Source: Cinclus cinclus (Eukaryota; Chordata; Aves; Passeriformes; Cinclidae). From it: DNA of 64,000 bases. The stretch covers positions 108,122,181 through 108,186,180 of the forward strand of contig NC_085047.1 in NCBI RefSeq assembly GCF_963662255.1, written 5' to 3'. Shown here one piece after another: positions 1-12,300 of this stretch. Made by a program: the position numbers and the translations under genes. The notes below the pieces were generated by a model. The model was not told where the DNA came from. It searched no databases and saw nothing but the letters and a program-made list of their open reading frames with translations. How positions within the stretch are numbered: position 1 is the first letter of the stretch; each line of letters starts with the position of its first letter.

Positions 1-734
1 AGCTCCTGTAAGGCATTTCCTCAACACCTTGCTCTCCTATTTATGGATTTAATTAAGTTATAAAGGGAAAAAGAATCTTAGACTATGATAAGCTATTTAC
101 CAATAGAATATGTGTGCTTTTATTGTGCAGTTATGTAATTTATTATGGAAGTGATTAATATATTCAATATGCATTTCCTCCTAACGAGTGCTTCGTAATT
201 GATTCATAACACTATCACAGTGTTTTCCTGCAAAATGCACGAGAAACAGTGGGGAAATTGACTATTGTAACTGAGCTCTCTAACATGTAATCAGTTGGAA
301 CTGCTTTGCCTTCCACTTAGGCAATAAGCAAACACTATATTGTGTAATAAGTCATGCCTGCTGTGTTGCTAGGCACTATACTAATGACTAGGCTTAACAT
401 ATGTGTAAATTATTACACCCTTACTCAGATCCTGTGGTGCCTCATTGCAATTTCTCATTTTTAAGTACAAGTGGAGAAAATACAAATTAAAGGAATTTTT
501 TTACACAAAAACATGGCCTTTGGTTTAGAAAACCAAACAATATAAACCATCAAAAAGAACCCCAAACCTAAAGTGCTACCACTTTTTTATAATTTATATA
601 AAATACATAGAATTCAACAGAATAATAATTCAAGTACCTACTGGCAGGATTTAATAATAGCTGTCAGGTTGTGACTCCACTGTCTAGACACAACTAATAC
701 ATACAAACCTTTATAATCACTACCCCAACACATT
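1..734. other. AT-rich non-coding DNA, nothing recognised
   Basis: No open frame of note, no recognisable repeat and no splice-like exon was seen. The stretch is AT-rich and ends where CR1-like sequence begins. Confidence 0.6.
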
Positions 735-918
735 GTGAATAATTTCTACCTGGAAAGGGTGATCAGAGGCATTGGAACAGGTGCCCAGGGAAGTGGGGGA
801 ATTAGTGCTCAAATGTGGCTCTTGGGTTTATTGTTTAGTGGCATGCATGGTGGTGGCTGGGTTAACGACTGGACTCAATTTTGGAGGTCTTTTCCAATCT
901 TAATGACTTTATAATTCA
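735..918 (+). mobile_element. CR1 LINE fragment, 3' end
   Basis: This is the 3' terminal part of a chicken-repeat-1 (CR1) non-LTR retrotransposon. The run from AATTTCTACC through GGCATTGGAACAGGTGCCCAG to TTAACGACTGGACTC and GGTCTTTTCCAAT follows the order of the CR1 ORF2 end and 3' UTR. It finishes in a decayed version of the short ATTCTATGA-type tail near 900-918. CR1 copies are usually 5'-truncated, and that fits here: only the last ~180 bp remain. The copy is diverged and has lost any coding capacity. The family is assigned from remembered consensus, not from a search. Confidence 0.88.
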
Positions 919-964
919 ACACTGTCAGCCAAGACACAATCCTAGACAAAGCAAAATTAACCTC

Positions 965-1815
965 CAGTGATATCCCATCCTTAAGGGGAAGGGAACACTC
1001 AAGATTCATAAATGCTCTTGGTTAAAAAATAACAAAAGTGAGAGGATCCACAAAAACTCACAAAATTTTAGTAGTAAATTACACAGTTGGCATGGAAATT
1101 GGTATGCTAGTCCTTGACTAAATATATAAGGGTATGGCAGCAGGTTTTGGATAAAGGGGTAATATGAAAAGAGAATGAAAATAAAGAAAGAAAAAAAGGA
1201 AGAAAGAGAGAAAAAGATATCACCAGGCCTTGTTTCACTGTCAGTACAGCCAATGTCCAGGGTCCTGGGGTGCACAGCCAGGCTTGGTGGGGGTACCTCT
1301 TTATATATAGGCTTCCCCTGCCCCAAAGATAAGTTTCTTTCTTTCTCTGCAAATTAGTTATCATCATATCCATTCTTCCAGACCCAGCTGGAAAAGGGTA
1401 AGAGGCTTTGGGCGGTCCTGATCACCCTACAGTCCATGCCCAGTTCTTGACCTCATTCCTTCTCTTGTGCTCACCTGCAGGAGCTAGAATAAGGATGTTT
1501 GTCCCAGAAAGGTGCTGCCCTATCTCTACATGACCCGCTTCTCCAACCACATCTTGCTCTTTCCCATGCATGGGGCATGTAATTACCAACAATTCTTGTC
1601 TGTCATTCCCAACAGTCCTTGGTTGGCTCCATGGCCATCCAGCTATCAGTTAACATTAACCCCTTAGCTTTTGGGGTTCCACATCCCCACGCTTGCAGTG
1701 AACACAGGAGAACATATAAGGAGGCATGTCAGTTGTTCAGCTGGAGCCATTCCCTCCTCCTGATGTTTCACTTGCCCAGAGTTTGCTGAAAGAAAATTTA
1801 GAGAGGTAGGAAACA
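965..1815 (-). mobile_element. Endogenous retrovirus LTR (probable solo), passerine type
   Basis: Read on the minus strand, this segment has LTR architecture. A long U3-like part is followed by a TATA box (minus-strand TATATATAAAG, plus positions 1296-1311), and about 60-100 bp further on comes a pyrimidine-rich tract (plus-strand purine tract 1175-1216). The sequence then runs to a terminus around 965-970. The order of motifs (CACCCCAGGACCCTGGAC, then ACAAGGCCTGGTGATATC, then CCAAAACCTGCTGCC, then CTAGCATACCAATTT) resembles LTRs that are common in songbird genomes. A CR1 fragment lies directly below the 3' end and no internal gag/pol/env-like sequence is visible on either side, so a solo LTR is likely. 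No clear target-site duplication was found, so both ends are approximate and the class (ERVK or ERVL) is not settled. It could supply a minus-strand promoter if it is still active. Confidence 0.7.
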
Positions 1816-4800
1816 GCAGTCAAAGTCTGACCAATGTTTTTTGAGGTGAGAACAGCCTGTTCCACTCCTCAGTATTCATTAATACTGCAGCTTGTCACTG
1901 AAAGCATTCCCTCTGTCTTTAACTTTTATCTCCTCTGTGGTCTAATTGATAAAGTTCAGGGTGGAGTTTATTACTGCCTACAACTGTCTGAAGCAGTGAG
2001 ACAGCCGTAGAGAGAGTTATTACAGAGGGAAGAAGCAGGGAAAACTTCACCACATCTCTTGAACAAAACAAATACAAATCACCCCCCCTACTCCTCCCCT
2101 GCCACACTCAATCTGTTCAGGCACTCAAAACAGGAGCGGTCAAATAAAAAAAAAATCTATTTTGTCACTTCTATTAACTGGAGCTGTGATGCCAAATAAA
2201 GGTGTGTTAAGCCCAATGAAAATGAGGCCTGAGAGGTTTGGTGCTTGGGAGATCAATATGTGAATGCAAGACAGTCAGAAAGAAATCTGCACTCCAATGA
2301 GAGTGAGCATCATGCATAATGCAACTGTTATCCTCCCATAACAGCAGAGGAAAATTGCTTAAAAAATGCAAAGCCTTCTTCTTACATAACAGGCAAACCA
2401 CTCATTCCCAGGAGCTTTCTTAGGCTGATTTATTGACACATACAGACTGCTATTGATATATTGCAAAACTCCATTAAGACGATCCATTTCTTTGAATCTT
2501 AACGTCAAGTTAGAATTCAATTCAGTTAAACACATGCTCATATATGGTCATTGTCTTGCTGCCATATGGAACCCTTTGAGAAACAGGAAAGAATGCAAGA
2601 GCAATAAAGCAAATTACTCCTACAAAGGAACTATAATGGAACAGTACACCTACTTTCTCAGGAAGCATGAAACAATGCATAAGTTGTTTTTATGATTTTG
2701 TCTCTCAAACATGTTATATATTTTACCTCATCAATACCTTTGCAGCACTAGATGAGATAAACCAAACTAACTTAAAAAAAATCCAAATTAAAAAAACAAC
2801 CGAACAAAACTTTGAAATTGTTCTCAAAAACCTCCAGAAAGTTCAAAGAGTTATAAAGTAACTTCAACCAAATACTTATCCACAAGAGATAATGAAATAT
2901 GGAATTGATCAATAGATATCAAATACAGTGGATAAGGATTAATAAGATATTTTTGATCAGAATTCAATGGTTTATTTCTGACAGTAGCAAAACATTTCTT
3001 TTCTCCGACAACAGAAAACCATATTTGTATTTACTGGAAGAGGTAAAGAAATTATCTTTTCGTCAAACATGCAGTAAAACACCAGGAATAGAATGTTCTC
3101 CAGAGCATAGATGTGCTGCAATAAGCAAAAATTAGTTTCTGAGGAAAAGAAAACTAACACAAAAATAAAATTAAAATTTAAAAAACTGAAAAAATAAAGA
3201 GGGGAATACTTATTATGAACCAATGCACAGAAGAAGAGAGGAGCTATCCAGAAGATAGAAAGCACGTGAATATAATCAGGCAATGATCAACAGATTTCCT
3301 TTAGTGCAAGACCTCTAGGGAAGGGCAAAAAAAGCAGAAATTGGCTGATGAAATAAAGTCATCTTCAGCAGGAGACCTATATAAAACATAAACCAGCTTT
3401 CATGATATTGAAAACTAAGTGTGACTAATGACAGCCATGAAAGATTTCCTCTGTGTGTTTTTTGATGTTCTGATCATGACGTTTGTTTCCTATTTTGTAA
3501 TAAAAAAATCTGATTCTGGCAAGAGAGAGATGCTTCTAAATGTAAGTCCTGTGGGCATTTATCATGATCACCTCTTAAAGTTAAGACAGGCAGCGTAAAC
3601 CACCCTTAAGTTTTAAACTCAGATATGTGCTCAAAATTTGTGCATAGAGTCAAACCACTTTCTATTCTCATCAAGTCTTTTTTAAACTGCAGGCCTTTAT
3701 CATGCATAGTAGAAGATATCCTTTATTTTAATGGACTTCATCAGGAGTTAAGGGTTCCCCACAACTTTAAAGACGAAATATCCATCACAGGAAGTGCCAA
3801 ACACATCCTTCCCTGCACAGTTCCGTGGAGCGGCACCGCAGTTCCCAAGCTGCCAAGCAGCTGCACCAACTCCCCATCTCCTCATGCTTCACACCTTGTA
3901 AGAGCCCCACTGCCCACTCTCAAGAGCACTCAGCATGTTTCTCCTGCAGTGTTTTGTCACATGGCACAGACAAGCAGCAGGAGAATCTTAATACATACTC
4001 TGCCTTCGAGATCATCTAACACACACATGCAACAACAACAAAAAGGAACAATAGCGGGATATCGCTGACTTTTCTCTGCTATAAATTTTTCTTGAGAAAT
4101 AACAGATTTGTGTCCTTCTGTTGTGTTTGGTGTTGTCATCCCACCAATCTCATGCTATTTCTAAAAGTGTGTATACACACACATATATATTTGTCCTGAT
4201 AGCTATGGAAAAAAGAATCATTCTGATAAAGTCTTTCTACACAAGCAAGTTGTGCTTGTTTCATTTTGTTTTTAATTTTATTTTTCGTTTAGACAGAGCA
4301 CTTTGAAAATATGCCCTTTGCATACTAGATATTATTTGGCTCTAGAGCCACAAAATTGGACATCAAGTTATCAAATGATATAAAAAAACTAATGCAAGTA
4401 CACCAGCTCACATAATAGGGAAACCACTTGAACAATATTTCCTAAGCATTTTGGAAGGGTTTTATGAAGCCAAATATTCTTTGCCACTGAGTTTGCAAAA
4501 GGTAGAAGAGAAGCTTTAGTCTTCAACTCAAAAACATTCAGTAGATGAAGTTAAGGTTTTCTTAGGAGGAAATAAGAAACTCTATTCAAATAACTGCAAT
4601 ATTGTCAGGATATATTTTTTGAAACACCTCCAGCACTGTAATTTCAGTTGGCTAGAGTAATTGTAGTTAAATAAAAAGCCCACAATAAATGCAAGTCTTT
4701 CCTACCTTAAATTTAAAAAGGTAAAATATTCAGTGTGTTTGTCAAAAAAATTTGAGACTCTTTTCTCATTTTTCTGTATGAGGAAACATGATGTCACTCC

Positions 4801-5920
4801 ATAAAGAAAAGAAAATCCTACAAAGCTGAAAAAAAACACCTAAAGCTTTTGATTCTGGGAAAGCATTGATGGAAACTTTCTTTTTGTATCCCACTGAAAA
4901 TCAGGAGTAAAATTAGAAGAAAGAGAAAGGAATGTAACCTCACAAAACCAGCACTCTTTTTGCTACAACAGAGTATTTACATGAACAGAAACCAATCTTC
5001 CTATCTGGTTAGGAGGAAAAAAAAATATTAAAAAAATTATTTTTCCCTAACAACTTTGTAGAACTTTTCAGGCAGAACTGGCTACAGATTACAATGCTAA
5101 ATCAAAAAGTCAATATACATAAAAGTTCTCTAAACATATTTCTATGGACAATGGAATTTTGGAACAAAAGACCAAAAAAAAGAAAAAGCAACAGTTTGAA
5201 AAAAAATTGCATTTCTTCTCTCCCCCACCCCATCTTGACAACTCTAATTCCATGTATAAAGCTTAAGAAGTAGTTATTCTGAAGATTTGGACTTTGTAAC
5301 AATTATCTTATTTTAAGTTTATTTGGAAGATTCTTTTATTAACTCACTGCATAATTATCTTGAATGCACTATCTGAATCTAGCAAGGAGCAAAGGCAAAA
5401 TATTCTAGAACTGTAAAACTCTCTAAAGAAAAAATATGTCATCCCTGGTCATTCTTCAGATCTTTCCAATCCTTTGTCAAATTTACTCCTGACTTTTATG
5501 CCAAAACTTTCTACCATTTCAAATTCCAACAGTCATAGATATCCTTTTTTCAGCATCTTAGCGTCATGAGGTAGTAAAATTCATTATGTAACATATCAAG
5601 AAAGAAAACGGCAATCAATATAAATACAGATACTGGAGCATCCAGATTTTCTGTCAATGAATGCTAAATGCAAGAGACAAAGAATCTAAAAAAAAAAAAA
5701 TTGGCAAAAAGTGCCAGTTACAGCCTGGCATTTCAAAAATAAGCCTCCAGTGGAGTGTGATAGCTCCACTGTGGTATAATAAATATTATTTCTTCAGTTG
5801 TCTGAAAAGAAGGTAAGACAGAAATAGCAGTTGATGATTAGAATGAAGATTGAAATAGCAACAGGTACTGCAAAACAAAACCTTACATTTGTTCTGGTAA
5901 CAGACTGTTTCAGACACCAG
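1816..5920. other. AT-rich non-coding DNA
   Basis: No supportable gene or repeat family. The longest open frame here (3625-4068, plus, 147 codons) is low-complexity in places, has no recognised domain and no convincing exon boundaries. Short A-runs occur (for example 5688-5700). An 8-bp inverted repeat with an 8-base loop (CAGTGGAG / CTCCACTG) lies at 5748-5771. The rest looks like ordinary unique AT-rich avian intergenic or intronic sequence. Confidence 0.55.
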
Positions 5921-6500
5921 CCCTCTGACCAAGTGTTGTGACATTTCCCAGCTTCGAGGCTGGAATTCCAAAGGGCATTGGTTGCCCCAGGACTAACTGG
6001 GGGCCATGTAAGCCTGCACTTGGATTACCTTGGGACAAGTACAGACAGAGGGACAAGGGAAGTGTGGGGTGCCTCTTCCTCATACAAAACATTATTTCCT
6101 CTTCCTTGAATAGAGGGGTGGTCTCCAGTTTTGACCAGCAAATCATGTCAGGGTGCACATAGAAGGTTCTGCACCCCCAGTGCTGCCCATGAGCTCCAGT
6201 AAAAAGATGCTGCCCATCCTAAATAGTTTTTATGACTAGCTGTAGAGGACCTAGGATGCAAAGATACAAATGAAAATCAGAGCAAGGGGGAAACATACAA
6301 ATCAGTATTACTAATGATGACCATTGGTCTAAACCGACCTCCAAAATATTTTCTGCAAGGATCATGATAAAGTTCCTCGGGGGAGCCCAAAGGAAACGAT
6401 GGAGTGATCAGTTCTGGTAATATTTTAAGGCTGTTCCCCTTCAGGGGAAGAGTGAATACAGGCTTCTGGCACCTGGGTGTGCCCATAAAGATGATGACAG
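5921..6500 (-). other. Unclassified richer segment, possible old LTR
   Basis: Base composition and word use differ from the AT-rich flanks: it is richer in G+C and has few homopolymers. On the minus strand it runs from a GTGCCAGAAGCC-like stretch through GGGTGCAGAACCTTC to CAATGCCCTTTGGAATTCC, which has the feel of a decayed LTR. I could not place a TATA box, polyadenylation signal or TG...CA ends, and no family is recognised. It may equally be unique DNA. Confidence 0.2.
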
Positions 6501-9190
6501 ATGAAAATGGGGTGACATAAGGTAAATCTAAAGAGACCTCCCAGAAAATACAATGACCAGCTTAGGTAAAGAAGGGAAGTAATTCAGTTATCAGAAACCC
6601 AGATGCACCCAGTGATGAGACTGAAAGATACCCAATGACATAAGAGAAATTGTAAAACTTGGGTTTGTTTGACATTATTTGTAGGGGGGGAGAAGTGCTG
6701 ATGGTTATTTTGGTTTTGCTTGTTTGCAGGTTTTTTGTTTAGTCTTGCTTGCTTGCTTTTTTGATTTTTTGGGTGTGCATTTTTTTTTTTCATTAACACA
6801 TTGCAAAATATTTCCTTTGAGATGCCCTTTGATGTAAAGATCAATATACATGAGAATGTGAGAACACAATCACAGGAAGACAGGCAATTAGTAAATAGTG
6901 GTAGAGAAAATTTTAAAAACCAACATAAAATTTAGATGAGTGAAAAGCAGGTTTTGTAAAACAACAATAGGTTTCACCTTTGCAAAAGCCCTGATCCTGA
7001 AAGTGTCTTCTCAGGGGTATGTGCTGGCAAATATTCAGAGCTTTCTACTTGGTACATGTTTTTCCCCAAACTGTAACCAATGAGTTTTAAAAGCAGTGCT
7101 AATCCTTCTGTATGTCGTCTTATTCCTACTGGCAGGTGGGAACAGCAACCTGAAACACTTCCATGTGTCCAATGTTAAGAAAAACAGCAAAGTCAGACCC
7201 TAAAAGCCAACTGAAACAATGAAGAAAAAAAAGTCCCAAAGATTTTAGGAGAGACATGAAAATTAAAGGAGTAAAGAAGATCACCCCTATTTCATGTATT
7301 TCTTTCAATTGTTTTAAGGGTTGTATTAAATCATCACCAGTATTCAAAATATTACAGTTAACAGGTTTCTGTTCTTCTGCCATATCCAATTACTAAACAG
7401 AAATCTACTGCTATAAAATGCAGTCTGTGCTGAAGACTACCACATCCTTATGTCATCAAAATAAATTCCCTATCCCTGTCTGACAGCTGCTGCTAAGTTA
7501 AATCTGTTCTCCTGTGGATCCTGAGTTATATACCATAATATCAAAGTCAACATTTTTCCCTATGAAGTCAGCAGCTGGAAAATCAATTTATCAATCCACT
7601 ATTAAGTCCCTATTATTTTACATATATATTTTGAGTAGATACTTAGACATAAGGCAAAGATGTGTTTCTGCTCAATATATCCCTGGACAGTTTATACTTC
7701 AAAGTGCATTTCACATTATAAGGAATACATAATCTGCTTACAGGTGTTTTTTTTTTAGAGTCAGAAGCATTCAAATCACTTCATGGAGATTTTTCATTCT
7801 CCTTTGCTCACTTTTTAGGCCATCACAAGTAGGATGACATGAAACCTACCAAGCACTGCTGTCCTGAGCCAGCTGAATTCCCAGTCACCTGCAACGCCAG
7901 CAATTAATTCCAGTGACATGAACTAAAGTGATTTTAATTGTCACACTGAAAGTGAATACAGACTAAATGCCTGAGAAGCACATAGAGCAAACAGCTGGAG
8001 ACTTCAATCAATGTTAATATGTTCTGTTAGAATCACAGAGGGAGAGTAATAAAGACAGTGCAGCACACAAAAGGTGCAGAGGACTAAATCTAAAGCAGAA
8101 AATTGAGCTCAAGACAAATCTGATCAAGGCTACAAATACTGCATGAGACCTGGAGATCAACAGGAAAAAGTATCAATAATGTGACAAACATGAGAAAGAA
8201 AAACACCATTTCAGATGTAAGATGTAACTGATGTACATGTTATTCTAATATACTTCTTTATCTTGTTTAATAAAATTCATGGTGGTTTAATGCTTTCTCA
8301 GCACTGTCCTGTTCTGCCTGCCTGATGATTTGCATGGCACTTTTTATTACAAATATGAAACCTGTAAAAATCATGTCCATTCCAATTTTATCCAAATGGC
8401 TATTCCCTTCACTGTTCTGGAGAATTACCAAGGAGAAATACCCAAAGCAATATCACAGAGCCTTTCTAATACATCTGACACCTTGGTAGTTCAACATGGT
8501 AACGAACAATAATTACCTCACAAGCAAGTCTCACACTCCTCCCATCTCTCTGGGTGATAGAACAATACTCTCCTGTCAGCAGTGATTTCTATCTGAGAAC
8601 CCAATCCACATCATTTGCCAGATTTCACCTGAAGACATTTTCATAGACATTAAATTATTTATTTCTTTTCAAAGCAGTATCTTCAGTGACTAGGATCTGT
8701 CAACACTATGTGCAATTGCAGAGTAACATTAAATTTGGAAAGCTAAATGCAACCACAATACATCCTTCATTTAAAAAGTCAGTCTGGAAAACTCAGATCA
8801 CTTAATGTTGAGGAAGCAACTAGAGAGTTTAACTGTAAGGAGCACACAGCACTCTCCATATTGTTTTAACACAGGAGTCAGTGTTTCACATTTTTGAGAT
8901 TTTAGTCAAAAACTCTCCCAGAAAAAAAAAATCTGTAATTATGAACTGAAATGTATCAAAAACATATTCTGTTATTTGGAGATCACTCACACACATTAAT
9001 GTATACAAAGAATCAGATTGTACTTTCCTTTTATGTCACATCCACTAGTAGACTCTCTACTCAAAATAAACAAAAAAATTTTCCAAACCCCCTGAATTTT
9101 GCTATCATCATTCATTAGACCACTACTTATATTCTGAGAAGTGCTGTAGGCAGGAGGTTACTCCTCGAATGCCTTAAGCACCATGAAAAG
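6501..9190. other. AT-rich non-coding DNA with a CNE-like patch
   Basis: No gene is supported. Around 6,660-6,800 there is a T/G-rich low-complexity stretch. Around 7,870-8,040 lies a repeat-free patch with CAATTAATTCC, TTTTAATTGTCAC and similar homeodomain-type words, which could be a conserved non-coding element; this is inference from word content only. The remaining open frames are short and have no recognisable domain. Confidence 0.5.
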
Positions 9191-9338
9191 ACCCTGGGAT
9201 TAGCTCAGTTGGTCAGAGCATGGTGCTAACACTGCCAAGGTTGTGGGTTCAATCCCCAGACAGACCATCTGCTTAAGAGCTGGGCTTGATGATCCCTCTG
9301 GGTCCCTTCCAACTCAGACTATTCTGTAATTCTGTGGG
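9191..9338 (+). mobile_element. tRNA-Ile-derived SINE with CR1-like tail (TguSINE1 type)
   Basis: The first ~77 bp resemble a tRNA-Ile gene. The A box TAGCTCAGTTGG is at 9201-9212, GGTGCTAACACTGCCAAGG lies where the anticodon arm would be, and the B box GGTTCAATCC is at 9246-9255. These two boxes form the internal RNA polymerase III promoter. The 3' half (from about 9280) is GGGCTTGATGATCCC...GGTCCCTTCCAACTC followed by ATTCTGTAATTCTGTG, which is the CR1 3' end. A SINE with this tail is known to be mobilised in trans by the CR1 reverse transcriptase. A tRNA-Ile head joined to a CR1 tail is known from songbirds, which is the best single clue to the source organism. The acceptor-stem halves do not pair well, so this is not a functional tRNA gene. 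No clear target-site duplication was found. Confidence 0.85.
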
Positions 9339-12300
9339 AATAATTGATTCTTGACAAACTGGCAAAGTGGTGATGTCCCACACAGATGGCAAGGGACTTC
9401 TCATAAGAAAAACAGAAATAAAACTAAAAAACACAGTGGCACCAGTACTCAACTGCATCCATATGTTATACCCAGTTATTACCCACCAGAGAGGGAAAGT
9501 AAGCTAAGTGACACAAGCACTTACTGCATTCCCATTCAGCAGTCCCTCTGTTCTGCGATTAATAGCTCGAGTATTTATCATGGTTATCCTTTTGTTCTGC
9601 CCATCCTTGCATTAACAAGTCTATAAAATAGGTCCAAGAATGCTGGCTGGGAACATTTTCATTTTGCTTACAAGTGTCCTGCACAAGCAGACCTGCCCTG
9701 CTGCAGCCTGCTCCTGATGAGAAGCTCCAGGACTGGATGGAGGAGTAGCAGAGAGCAGCAGGTGCTGGACCTTAGGCTAATGTCCTGGGGGTCCCACCTG
9801 TGTTTGATGGGCAACCCCCAGGAACAACTTCTGCCATATTTAATTTCTACTGATCTCAATAAATTTTCAAAAAGGATCAAATGTAGACTTAGTCTACAGC
9901 TGCAGCTTAAGCCTTCAGTACTAAGATGGAAAAGATTACAAACATATCCCTGCCCCTTCTGTCGAAAGGACACCACAAGCTAGAGGCAATTTTATTGCAG
10001 ACCAAACCCACAGATCTTCAGTTCATACCCAGCTTACACAGCTGATGTGCACTGAAATACATATTTCTCAAAATCTCTCTAGAAACATCTAGCCAATCTC
10101 AAATCATCGGGGGAAGAGAGCAGCAAGAAGGGGAAAGTTTATAGGGAGAGGAGCACAGCCATGCTGCATGGATTAAATTCAAGTTTACGGCATTCCCTAA
10201 ATTATGTGAAGCATCTGGAAAATGAAGCAACTTGCAGCACCACCCACTCAAACATTCTCTCCTTGCCTTGGGTGTTTCCACTAGGTTTAAGTCTTGCTGA
10301 ACAGCCTACAACATGGACTAAATAAATATTAAGACATTTTGATGAAAGGAAAATAAATCTCTCTTAAATGTGGTATAGTTGGAAGCATGGCTACTCGTAA
10401 GACTTCACATTGGACAAGGCCTTACAAAATGAGCAATAGATAATAACAAAGGGAAAGAAATAGATGGTAAAGGTTAGCTTTACATTTTTTACTTTCAGTA
10501 ATTCATCCATTTCTTTTACTACCTCTTTAGTTAAATATAATATTTTCAGTGCTCTGAAAGCATTTAATAAAGTCTTTTTGCATTATTATTATTGTTGTTG
10601 TTGTTGCTGTTGTTGTTGTTTGTTGTTATTGTTATTAACACAGGGAAGAAGGAAGGCAAAGGACAGGGCAATCAGGACAGATTACTTGTGTAGATAAACT
10701 TAAAATTTAGCAAAGATAAACTCAAGTGTGGCAATAAATTACAAACAGCCCAGAAATAAGCAGAATGAAGAGGCTGGGAAGCTCTGCCCTGCTAATGGAA
10801 ACCTGTGTGGGCACGGGTCCAGTTTGGGGACTGCTGGTGGGGCTGGCACTGCACAGGGGTCACTGCAGCACAGCCTTTGGCCACGAGAAAAGTGCACAAC
10901 AGCAAAGGACACCTTCCCCAAGCCCTACTCCACTGCTTCTGCCATGAGGGACGAGAGCAGGAGCTGCAAAAGCAATGAGTCACTTACACAGGCACACAAA
11001 ACTCATCACATGCCGCTGCATAATGCAGGGGTGTGAGTAGAGATGAGAATGTAGTTATTTCAGGCTACCACCCACCTGAATTGTTTTAGAAGCAGCAACT
11101 CAGAGGCTGAAAAAAAACCACATACAATATAATTTATGCCTAATACTTCAAATGAGAAAAGCTAGAAAAATATACACAGAGACAGAATGTAATTAATTAA
11201 TTATTACAAGTTAAATTGCATTAATTTCTATTATGCCCAGCATCTTAATTTTTTATTATTATCATTTGGGGGGATATGGGGTGTGATCAGGACTTTTTTG
11301 TTTGTTTCTTTTTCTTCATTCAAAATTCTTCTCTTTCTATATCCCTACTGGGAAAAAAAAAAGAAAAGAAAAAAAAGAAAATGTTACTACTTTTACTACT
11401 TTTTACCAATACGCAAAATGCTCTTTGCTCTTTTTTCAAAGACTTGCAATGTTGTGTTTACAGTTGGATTTGATGATCTTAGTTTTTTTCTGCCTTTTTT
11501 TTAACTGAATTATGACCAGAAGACCCTCAAACAACATTCTTTCTCTTAAAACATGAACCCTCTTTTTCATGAAAAAAGTCACTTAATGTAAATCAATACA
11601 CAGATATTAGTAGCACCAATGTTTTCTCCTGCAATATATTCAATTATTCTTTCTTAATACCCAATGCACCTTTCCCTCTTAAAGTAGATTTACTTAAACT
11701 CACTTTATCACTTCAACTCCTCCACCACCTGAGAGAACATATATTCTTAGATAACCCTGATACCTATGACTATGAATGTTTCAGAGTTCCTTTACTCTTT
11801 CTGAAAAAAATATTAATCATCCTCATTTCTGGGGGGAAAAAATGTTTTCTTTAAACTTCAAGAAATACTACATTGAGAAAAGGTATCTCTTTTTCTTATT
11901 ATATAATAAACAAAATTTATATTTTCATAACATTTCTATACCCAAATAGCATTATTCACTACCATGCCAAGAGACTGCTTAGATTCTTCACATTTTAAAA
12001 TATGTTTGGCGTGGAACCAATTCAAGCTCCTCCTGCACGTTCCTGCACATCAGGTACTGCAGAGTGCAGAGTAAGAGCCACCAGAGAAGCACACAGTGCC
12101 TGCAAGGCACATCGCTAAGTGCTGGGAGTTTCCTTTCCTGCAGAAGGCTGCAGATGGCAGCTCCTGTGAATCCCTGGGCTCAGAGGCACTTGCTGCTGTA
12201 AGGGGCATCTCTGCACCCCACTGAGGAGGGCACAGAGAAGGGAGCACCCCGAGAGCCAGCAGGAAGATGGATGGAGAAACCTTGGCTTGGTACTGAGGGA

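Noticed and set aside
3625..4068. 147-codon plus-strand open frame
   Set aside because: No recognised domain, no splice or promoter context, and a second overlapping frame is also open, as expected from local composition.
9191..9267. Possible tRNA-Ile gene
   Set aside because: The A and B boxes are present, but the acceptor stem does not pair and a CR1 tail follows directly. It is the head of a SINE.
10739..10983. Richer pocket considered as a CpG-island promoter
   Set aside because: Few CpG dinucleotides are visible; the pocket is rich in CA/TG and not CG, so it is not an island.
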